NCBI GenBank assembly: GCA_947068385.1
Contig: CAMTBF010000047.1
Location: 1 to 12,815 of the forward strand
Reading direction: 5' to 3'
Source: an uncultured Lachnospiraceae bacterium
GTDB taxonomy: Bacteria > Bacillota > Clostridia > Lachnospirales > Lachnospiraceae
Length of the DNA: 12,815 nt
A program made the position numbers and the translations under genes. Position 1 is the first letter of the stretch. The number at the start of each line of letters is the position of its first letter. The notes under the pieces were generated by a model. That model did not search any database, was not told the DNA's origin, and saw only the letters and a program-made list of their open reading frames with translations. Positions 7,376 to 12,815 of the stretch are shown in pieces.

Positions 7376-8242
7376 TCAGTTCTTCACCGCACCCAGCGTC
7401 ATGCCGCCTACGAAATACTTCTGCACGAAGGGGTACACCACGATGATGGGGACCGTAGCCACCACGGTGACGGCCATGCGGATGGCCATGGGGGTCACGG
7501 CCTGGGTGGCGTTGGTGGTGGTATGGGTATCCAGCTGCATGGTGGCCTGGGACATGATCTCGTACAGCTTATACTGCAGGGTGGGCAGCTCCTTTGCGTA
7601 CAGGTAGGTATCCATGAAGGAGTTCCACTGGCCCACCGCGTAGTACAGGGCGATGGTGGCGATGACCGGCGTGCACAGGGGCATGACCACCTTGTACCAG
7701 ATCTGGAAATCGTTGGCGCCGTCCAGCTGGGCGGCCTCCTGCAGGGCAGATGGCAGGCCGTCTATAAAGGAACGGACAAGTATCATATTGTAGACCCATA
7801 TCAGGCCCGGGATGATGTACACCAGGAAATTGTTCCCCAGCTTCAGCGTCCGCATGATCAGCAGGTACTCGGGAATCATGCCGCCGCCCACGTACATGGT
7901 GATGACGAACAGCAGCGTGAAGAGCTTATGGAACACGAAGTCCCTGCGGCTCAAGGTGTAAGCCAGCATGGCCGTGCAGATCACGCCCGCCGCCGTGCCG
8001 ATCACGGTCTTGGCAATGGACATGAACAGGGGCTTCAGGATGCCTCCCTCCTCGAACACGTACTTATAGTTGGTCAGCGTGAACTTCCGCGGAAAGATGA
8101 AGCTCACGTTCTTGATGGTATCCGTGGCGTCGTTCAGCGATATGGCCAGCACGTTCAGGAACGGATACAGGGTAATCACCAGAAGAATCAAAAACACAAC
8201 TACCAGAAAATAATCGAACCAGGTTTTATGTAAATTTTTCAT
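7376..8242 (-). CDS. Sugar ABC transporter permease (LplC/YtcP, AraQ-like)
   Basis: This 288-residue integral membrane protein has about six transmembrane segments, for example residues 11-34, 72-96, 106-122, 140-158, 190-206 and 256-272. The cytoplasmic EAA loop reads EAAQLDGANDFQIWYKVVMP (about 169-188), which docks the ATPase. The motif near the C-terminus, KYFVGGMTLGAVKN, is typical of the YtcP/LplC group. It forms the membrane channel together with the permease encoded 12 bases upstream. The start is supported by the G-rich run AAGGGGGTGG immediately upstream. No ATPase gene is adjacent, as is usual for this group, which shares MsmX-type ATPases encoded elsewhere. Confidence 0.95.
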   Translation of the reverse strand: MKNLHKTWFDYFLVVVFLILLVITLYPFLNVLAISLNDATDTIKNVSFIFPRKFTLTNYKYVFEEGGILKPLFMSIAKTVIGTAAGVICTAMLAYTLSRRDFVFHKLFTLLFVITMYVGGGMIPEYLLIMRTLKLGNNFLVYIIPGLIWVYNMILVRSFIDGLPSALQEAAQLDGANDFQIWYKVVMPLCTPVIATIALYYAVGQWNSFMDTYLYAKELPTLQYKLYEIMSQATMQLDTHTTTNATQAVTPMAIRMAVTVVATVPIIVVYPFVQKYFVGGMTLGAVKN

Positions 8243-8254
8243 CTCGCCACCCCC

Positions 8255-9193
8255 TTATACCAGCTTGTCTTCGCCTACCAGACCGGCAATCTTATTGGCG
8301 ATCAGCAGAAGCGTCACGCCCACAGCCGACTGGAACACGCCCAGCGCCGTACCAAGGCCGTAATCGCTGCTCTTGATGCCTCGCGTATAGGAGAACCAGG
8401 AGAGCACCATGGTGTGGTCCTGCACCAATGCGTTGCTTAAGAGCATCTGCCGCTCCATGCCTACGTTCAGCGCGCCGCCGATGCTCATAATCAGCAGGAC
8501 GATGATGGTGGGCCGGATGCCGGGCAGGGTGATGTGCCAGATCCTCTGGAAGCGGTTGGCACCGTCTATCTGGGCCGCCTCGTACAGCCCCTGGTCGATG
8601 CCTGCCATGGAGGAAAGGTAGATGATGGCGTTCCAGCCCATCTCCTTCCAGCAGTCTATGATGACGATGATCAGCCAGATCAGCGGGGAGTTGGTGCTCA
8701 TCAGGTGCAGGTTCGTCCCCGCCAGGGAGTCGATGACGCCGCCGTCATTGAATATGTTCTTCGCTAGGCTGGCGATGATGACCCAGGACACGAAGTGGGG
8801 CAGATAGGAAATGGTCTGGGTGACCTTCTTGAAACGGGAGAACGCCAGCTCATTGAGCAGCACCGCAAAGGCGATGGCCACCACTGTGCCCACGGCGATC
8901 TGCAGGACGCTGATCCCCAGGGTGTTGATCATGGTCTGCGCGAACAGTCTGTCCTGGAAAGCCTTGATGAAATTCTGGAACCCCGCGAAGGGCCTCTGCC
9001 AGATGGGCGTGGCGAAGGTGGCGGGCTTCACCTCCTGAAACGCCATGGTCCATCCCCACAGCGGAATATACTTGAAAATAATGAGCCAGATGACGAAGGG
9101 CAGGGACATCATAATCAGATATCTCTGCTTCCACAGCAGATAGGGTGTGATCCGCTGCTTTTTCTTGATTTCTTTTGGGCCTTTGCCAGCCAT
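8255..9193 (-). CDS. Sugar ABC transporter permease (LplB/YteP type)
   Basis: I place the start at 9193 (312 residues) because AAGGAGG at 9201-9207 lies seven bases before this ATG. The ATG at 9241, 16 codons earlier, lacks such a site and sits at the predicted start of transcription. A basic N-terminus (KEIKKKQR) precedes about six membrane segments. PLWGWTMAFQ around residues 44-53 and the EAA loop EAAQIDGANRFQRIWHITLP (about 205-224) are hallmarks of the LplB/YteP group. It pairs with the 7376-8242 permease to import an oligosaccharide. It is the first gene of the operon, read away from the divergent araC-type gene. Confidence 0.94.
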   Translation of the reverse strand: MAGKGPKEIKKKQRITPYLLWKQRYLIMMSLPFVIWLIIFKYIPLWGWTMAFQEVKPATFATPIWQRPFAGFQNFIKAFQDRLFAQTMINTLGISVLQIAVGTVVAIAFAVLLNELAFSRFKKVTQTISYLPHFVSWVIIASLAKNIFNDGGVIDSLAGTNLHLMSTNSPLIWLIIVIIDCWKEMGWNAIIYLSSMAGIDQGLYEAAQIDGANRFQRIWHITLPGIRPTIIVLLIMSIGGALNVGMERQMLLSNALVQDHTMVLSWFSYTRGIKSSDYGLGTALGVFQSAVGVTLLLIANKIAGLVGEDKLV

Positions 9194-9246
9194 ACCTTTT
9201 CCTCCTTGCCTTGTTTGTTTTCCGCGCTTAAATGTGCGCATAAACC

Positions 9247-9278
9247 ATTATAACAGCAACTCAAACGTTTTGCAGTTG
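9247..9278 (-). promoter_or_regulatory. Candidate promoter of the transporter operon with overlapping dyad
   Basis: On the minus strand a perfect TATAAT lies at 9247-9252, with a poor -35 (CTGCAA, 9270-9275) at 17 bases. A weak -35 is what one expects of an activator-dependent promoter. Over the spacer and -35 lies an imperfect dyad: CAACT at 9257-9261 and AGTTG at 9274-9278 flank the palindrome AAACGTTT (9263-9270). Two direct copies of TTAACC (9285-9290 and 9308-9313, 23 bases apart) lie just upstream and could be activator half-sites. Confidence 0.4.
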
Positions 9279-9353
9279 TTTTGCTTAACCATTTTCACTG
9301 TCATTTTTTAACCTCTTGATTACTTTGTTCTGGATTCCCAGCATTTCCATCTA

Positions 9354-9399
9354 CCTCTTTTCAGAGGATATTTGTATAATATCTATATACAAAAAGAGG
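9354..9399 (+). promoter_or_regulatory. Candidate promoter of the araC-type gene inside nested inverted repeats
   Basis: A perfect -10 TATAAT (9375-9380), preceded by TG, lies on the plus strand; no good -35 is seen at 16-18 bases. The -10 sits in the middle of two nested dyads: the outer arms CCTCTTTT (9354-9361) and AAAAGAGG (9392-9399), and the inner arms GATATT (9367-9372) and AATATC (9378-9383). This symmetry around the -10 could be an autoregulatory operator. Transcription would start near 9387. Confidence 0.4.
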
Positions 9400-9459
9400 A
9401 ATGCCCCTGAGGCGGGACAGGAACTACTTCCATAAAACCAGAAAGGGAAACGGCAACGA

Positions 9460-9561
9460 ATGGACCGAGAGCAAATTTATGAACATCTCTGTATGAAATT
9501 CCCCAGAGAGAAATATCTGGACATCCACCTCCGGCATAATACCCCCCCCGGGTACGGCTGA
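9460..9561 (+). pseudogene. Frame-shifted 5' end of the araC-type regulator gene
   Basis: An ATG at 9460 opens 33 codons (MDREQIYEHLCMKFPREK and on) that stop at 9559-9561 soon after a run of eight C. If one C is removed, the frame joins the AraC-family reading frame without any stop, adding ..TAEDFFTLLTKLPPDCG.. and the stretch up to Met at 9650. The joined protein would be about 351 residues. A possible ribosome binding site AAGGG lies at 9443-9447, somewhat far at 12 bases. I infer that this is the true N-terminus, now out of frame. Confidence 0.6.
9542..9549 (+). repeat. Poly-C tract (C8) that decides the reading frame of the regulator
   Basis: Eight C in a row followed by GGG. With seven C the upstream frame from 9460 runs into the AraC-family frame; with eight, as here, it ends ten bases further on. 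Runs of this kind are prone to gain or loss of single bases during replication and also to sequencing error. Confidence 0.9.
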
Positions 9562-9649
9562 GGACTTCTTCACCCTTCTCACCAAGCTGCCCCCGGACTG
9601 CGGTCCCACAAATGTCCCCCTGCTCACCTGGAACCATGCCCTGGCCATC

Positions 9650-10516
9650 ATGGAGGACACCTACAAGGCCGCCCCCGGCGCGGATTTCAATGTGGTCCTG
9701 GTCAGGCAGCCCCGGCTGGAGATTCCGGAGCACACCCATACCTTTTTTGAGATCCTCTACATCCTGTCCGGCACCAGCGCCCAGTCGGTCAACGGGAACC
9801 CGGAGACCTTCTGCGAGGGGGACTTCTGCATCCTCCCGCCCTCCTCCAGGCATCTCCAGACCAGCTTCCCGGAGGGGGTGGCCGTCAAGATCATGGTCCG
9901 CCCCTCCGCCTTCACGGACATCTGCACCGGGCTCCTGAAGGGCCAGGACATGCTGAGCCGCTTCCTCCTGGACAGCATCTACAACGAGAACAGCGAGCAG
10001 TACCTTGTGTTCCGCACCGGGCAGGATCCGGAGATTCGGGGGCAGGTGCTGGACATGTTCCAGGAGATGTTCTCCCTCGATGTCTATACGGACAGGATCG
10101 TCACGGGGATGCTGATGACCCTGCTCACCAAGCTCTCCCGGAACTGGCCGGCCGCCGTGGAGTCCGTCCCCGTGAGGAATGTGGACCATGAGATCCTGAC
10201 CTATCTCCAGGAAAACTATTCCACCATCACCCTGGAGGAGCTGGCCAGGCATCTCCACTACACGGTCCCCTACTGCTCCAGATATGTGAAAAAGCTGTTC
10301 GGCTGCACCTTCTCCCAGCTCCTGAACCAGATACGCTTCCAGAAGGCGCATCTGTTCCTGAAGAACTCCAGCCTGACGGTGAACCAGATCAGCAAGATGC
10401 TGGGGTACGAAAATCCGGAGAACTTCATGCGGGCCTTCAAGAAGATACATAAAATGACGCCCTCCCAGTACAGGGAGCTCTACCACGGGAAAGCGGGAGG
10501 GAACCAGCCGTCCTGA
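9650..10516 (+). CDS. AraC-family transcriptional regulator with N-terminal cupin domain
   Basis: From the ATG at 9650 the protein is 288 residues. An AraC-type cupin (about 12-75) has the metal or ligand motif EIPEHTHTFFEILYILSG with His28 and His30. A helical linker follows. The C-terminal DNA-binding domain (about 178-280) has two helix-turn-helix units, the first at TLEELARHLHYTVPYCSRYVK and the second at VNQISKMLGYENPENFMRAFKK, followed by the usual MTPSQYRE. It should bind a sugar and activate or repress the divergent transporter operon. The 9650 start has no ribosome binding site, and coding sequence seems to continue upstream to 9460 in another frame across the C8 tract. The listed start is therefore only the first one available in this frame, and the protein as drawn may be unmade or N-terminally truncated. 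It converges on the second GH3 gene. Confidence 0.88.
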   Translation: MEDTYKAAPGADFNVVLVRQPRLEIPEHTHTFFEILYILSGTSAQSVNGNPETFCEGDFCILPPSSRHLQTSFPEGVAVKIMVRPSAFTDICTGLLKGQDMLSRFLLDSIYNENSEQYLVFRTGQDPEIRGQVLDMFQEMFSLDVYTDRIVTGMLMTLLTKLSRNWPAAVESVPVRNVDHEILTYLQENYSTITLEELARHLHYTVPYCSRYVKKLFGCTFSQLLNQIRFQKAHLFLKNSSLTVNQISKMLGYENPENFMRAFKKIHKMTPSQYRELYHGKAGGNQPS

Positions 10517-10605
10517 CCCCGGGCCGTCCCGGTGCGCCTTGCCGGGCTCTGTGCCCTACGGGGCCTGGTGCGGCCGGCCGGAACCGGAATCGGCTTGTGC
10601 ATATA

Positions 10606-10652
10606 GAAAACGCCCATGAAGCATTTCTGCCACATGAGCGTTTCTTTCTTTT
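10606..10652. terminator. Bidirectional terminator between the araC-type gene and the second GH3 gene
   Basis: AAACGC (10608-10613) pairs with GCGTTT (10638-10643), and CATG (10615-10618) with CATG (10633-10636); an inner GCA/TGC pair closes the loop. The single mismatch is C-A on the plus strand but a U-G wobble on the minus strand, where the loop is also a GAAA tetraloop. T-rich tracts follow on both sides: TTTCTTTCTTTT on plus, TTTTCTATAT on minus. It serves both convergent genes. The GC-rich stretch 10517-10605 before it shows no gene. Confidence 0.82.
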
Positions 10653-10679
10653 ACTCTGTTTTATTCTGTCCGCATTCCC

Positions 10680-12815
10680 TTATTCGCTCTCCTCCTGGGA
10701 TGCCCGCATGGCCCGGAACTTCTCCTCCAGGGATTCCTTCAGGGCCAGCCTGGCCTCCCGGATCTCCATGCCGCCCTGTCCGAAGTAGAGCTTCAGGAAG
10801 GTGGTATTGTGGAAGGATGGATTCAGGACGATCTCCTCCGTCCTCCACTCTGTGTCCTCCCCCGTGAGGGAGATGGTCTTCAGGATCTGTTTGTCCTGGG
10901 ACAGGGTCAGCGGCACCTGGGCCAGGCTCCCCTGACCGACGACGCGGCAGTCCAGCTCCAGCCTGTAGAAGCCCCGCTCTTTGACGTTCAGCTCAAAGGT
11001 GACGCTGCTGCCCTTTCCTGTGGGGATGTCCTCCACCGGCAGGCTGCATCCCGCCGCCTCCACCGGAATCCGCACCAGCTCCCCGAAGCTCTCCATCTCC
11101 TGGGCCGCCACCGCTGCCAGCTGCCTGTCCAGCTCGCTCTCCCTGCCCTCCATGCGCTGGTAGGCGGGGGTGGTAAGCAGATAGCGGCAGATATTGGCGG
11201 CGCTGCGCAGATATTCGGCCCTGGTGACGGTTCCCTTCTCCAGGCTCTCCGCGGAATTGTCATTCTGGGAGTTTGCCCCTGCATTGGCGGTCACCATGAA
11301 CAGGTCGTTCTGGGCCCTCACCATGGCGGCTATATTCTCCACTTTTCCGGTCTTGCCCTCATCGTTGCCCTTGGCCCACCAGTCGGTCATGACGATGCCC
11401 TTATAGCCCCACTGGCCCCGAAGGATGGTGGTGAGCATGTCGTAATTGGACGCGGACCAGAAGCCGTTTATGGGGTTGTAGGATGTCATGATGGAATAGG
11501 CTCCGCCCTCCTTCACGGGAATCTCGAAGCATTTCAGGTACAGCTCCCGCAGCGCGCGCTCGGACACCACGGCCTCCACCATGTTGCGCTTGAATTCCTG
11601 GCTGTTGCAGGCGAAGTGCTTGACGGTGCCGGTGACATTGTAGCGGCCCATGGCGCGCAGCTGGGCCGCTGCCATGCGTCCCGTCACCAGGGGGTCTTCG
11701 CTGAAGTACTCGAAGTTGCGCCCATTCAAAGGGTTCCTGTGGAGGTTGATGCCGGGGCCTAACAGGGTGTCTATCTTGTTCTTGCGAAGCTCCAGCGCCT
11801 CCCACTCGAACAGCTCCTCGGACAGGGCCTCGTTGAAGGTTGCCCCAAGGCAGGCGCCGTTGGGCATGGCGAAGGCGATGCTGCCACAATCCATGCGGAT
11901 GCCGCTGGGGCCATCGGCACAGCAGGCGATGGGGATGCCGAACGCCTGCAACCCTTCCGTGACGCCGCCGAAAGCTCCCGCCGTGCCGGCCGTCACCTTG
12001 GGGGAGCACATGCCCTCGCCCCTGACCATGCAGGCCAGGTCTTCATCGGACAGCTGGGCCAGGAAGTCCTCCATGGATACCTTTCCTGCCTCCACGTCGG
12101 ACAGGCGGTATCCCTTGTCTCCGGTGCAGGCATATTCGGGCTGGGCAGGAGCGGAAGGGTTTCCGGATATGGCCTGGGGAATCTGCGCCAGCCTGTCCTC
12201 TCTGCGCTGTCCGGGATTCACGGTGCGCAGGGGCGCTGCCTCGTAGGTCACCTGGAAGCTGCCGTCTGCACAGGCCTGGGGCTTCATGCGCTCAAAGGCC
12301 GTCACGGGCGCGCAGGCCTCCTCCAGGGCTTCTACTACAATTGTATCTTCTATTTTGAAGCTTCCCACAGCTGAGGCGCTGCGCACGTCGGTGCCTGCGT
12401 AGAATATGTACTCTCCGGCCTCCAGCACCCAGCAGGATTTGTGGCCGGTGGCGCCGCTGTCATCATAGGATGCCAGCACATGGGCGGGGACGGCAATCTC
12501 CAGCTCCTGGTTCTGGCCGGGGGCAAGCTTTTCGGTCTTTGCGAAGCCGCAGAGGCTCCGGGCTGGTTTTCCCAGGGCTCCCTGAGGGGCCTGGCAGTAG
12601 GCCTGGACTACCTCTTTCCCGGGCACATTTCCGGTATTGGTGACTTTCACGCAGATTTTTGCGCTGCCCTGGCCTGCCTCTTTCATCTCCTCCATCCTGG
12701 CCTCCAGGGCGAAGGTGGTATAGGAGAGGCCGAAGCCGAAGGGATAGAGCACCTTGTCTTTGGCAAAGGTCTCGAAGTAGCGGTAGCCTACGTAGATGTC
12801 CTCCTGGTAGAGGTT
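10680..12815 (-). CDS. Family 3 glycoside hydrolase with inverted domain order, 5' end outside the window
   Basis: The frame is open to the right edge, so the start and roughly the first third are missing; 711 codons are visible. They begin with the end of the GH3 C-terminal domain (YVGYRYFETFAKDKVLYPFGFGLSYTTF, given here by its ends YVGYRYF and YPFGFGLSY). Next is a fibronectin-III-like domain (to about visible residue 155), then a linker, then the TIM barrel normally found first: CADGPSGIR, NPLNGRNFEYFSEDP, GTVKHFACN and the nucleophile Asp in IVMTDWWAKG (codon at 11382-11384). A beta-sandwich of unknown type ends the protein (about 575-695). The order is the reverse of most GH3 enzymes and matches the inverted type described for beta-glucosidases of Butyrivibrio fibrisolvens and Ruminococcus albus. 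It probably releases glucose or xylose from short oligosaccharides. Export cannot be judged without the N-terminus. Confidence 0.92.
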   Translation of the reverse strand, partial: NLYQEDIYVGYRYFETFAKDKVLYPFGFGLSYTTFALEARMEEMKEAGQGSAKICVKVTNTGNVPGKEVVQAYCQAPQGALGKPARSLCGFAKTEKLAPGQNQELEIAVPAHVLASYDDSGATGHKSCWVLEAGEYIFYAGTDVRSASAVGSFKIEDTIVVEALEEACAPVTAFERMKPQACADGSFQVTYEAAPLRTVNPGQRREDRLAQIPQAISGNPSAPAQPEYACTGDKGYRLSDVEAGKVSMEDFLAQLSDEDLACMVRGEGMCSPKVTAGTAGAFGGVTEGLQAFGIPIACCADGPSGIRMDCGSIAFAMPNGACLGATFNEALSEELFEWEALELRKNKIDTLLGPGINLHRNPLNGRNFEYFSEDPLVTGRMAAAQLRAMGRYNVTGTVKHFACNSQEFKRNMVEAVVSERALRELYLKCFEIPVKEGGAYSIMTSYNPINGFWSASNYDMLTTILRGQWGYKGIVMTDWWAKGNDEGKTGKVENIAAMVRAQNDLFMVTANAGANSQNDNSAESLEKGTVTRAEYLRSAANICRYLLTTPAYQRMEGRESELDRQLAAVAAQEMESFGELVRIPVEAAGCSLPVEDIPTGKGSSVTFELNVKERGFYRLELDCRVVGQGSLAQVPLTLSQDKQILKTISLTGEDTEWRTEEIVLNPSFHNTTFLKLYFGQGGMEIREARLALKESLEEKFRAMRASQEESE

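Noticed and set aside
9262..9275. CcpA cre-like site in the transporter promoter
   Set aside because: The half-sites TGCAAA and the CG centre are one base out of register with the cre consensus.
9401..9496. 31-codon open frame starting at ATG 9401 just after AAAGAGG
   Set aside because: The ribosome binding site is too close to the ATG, the peptide resembles nothing, and it overlaps the better start at 9460. A leader peptide cannot be excluded.
1..12815. tRNA, rRNA, CRISPR array, insertion sequence or phage genes
   Set aside because: I looked on both strands and saw no cloverleaf, spaced repeats, transposase or integrase motif, or terminal inverted repeats.

Overview
The window looks like chromosomal DNA of a fairly GC-rich gut Clostridia, most likely Lachnospiraceae. 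The grounds are a sugar ABC transporter of the LplA/LplB/LplC type with no ATPase gene beside it, strong AGGAGG-type ribosome binding sites, a DegV protein, an AraC-family regulator and two GH3 glycosidases. This placement is by protein style only; no rRNA or tRNA gene is present.

Layout. Positions 2-535 (+) hold the 3' end of an AT-rich gene for an AlbA/RecG-like (Schlafen-fold) ATP-binding DNA-binding protein, with five perfect 12-bp repeats coding for (NQQV)5. One base later a GC-rich HAD-IIA phosphatase gene begins (537-1355, +). It converges on a degV gene (1357-2265, -), and the two stop codons are one base apart. Upstream of degV are a promoter and a cluster of TGATTT-type repeats. Next comes a large GH3 glycosidase (2434-5382, -) with its own promoter (5407-5435) just downstream of a strong terminator (5472-5514). 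Further upstream on the same strand lies the transporter operon: permease (8255-9193), permease (7376-8242) and lipoprotein solute-binding protein (5550-7316). Divergent from it is an AraC-family regulator (9460/9650-10516, +). Its 5' end appears to be cut off by a frameshift at a run of eight C. A bidirectional terminator (10606-10652) separates the regulator from a second GH3 enzyme (10680 to the right edge, -), whose two GH3 domains are in inverted order.

How it fits together. The lipoprotein would capture an oligosaccharide outside the cell and the two permeases would import it, powered by a shared MsmX-type ATPase encoded elsewhere. The GH3 enzyme at 2434-5382 has no signal peptide and would release sugars in the cytoplasm. 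The AraC-family protein, with an N-terminal cupin fold, would sense a sugar and control the transporter from the shared 9194-9459 control region. The exact substrate cannot be read from the sequence. The HAD and DegV genes look like ordinary housekeeping genes.

Most of the window is a normal carbohydrate-utilisation locus. The points most worth checking are the C8 tract that disrupts the regulator (possible phase switch, broken gene or sequence error), the extra beta-trefoil-like and CBM-like modules in an apparently cytoplasmic GH3, the inverted GH3 architecture, and the perfect 12-bp repeats in the left-edge gene.
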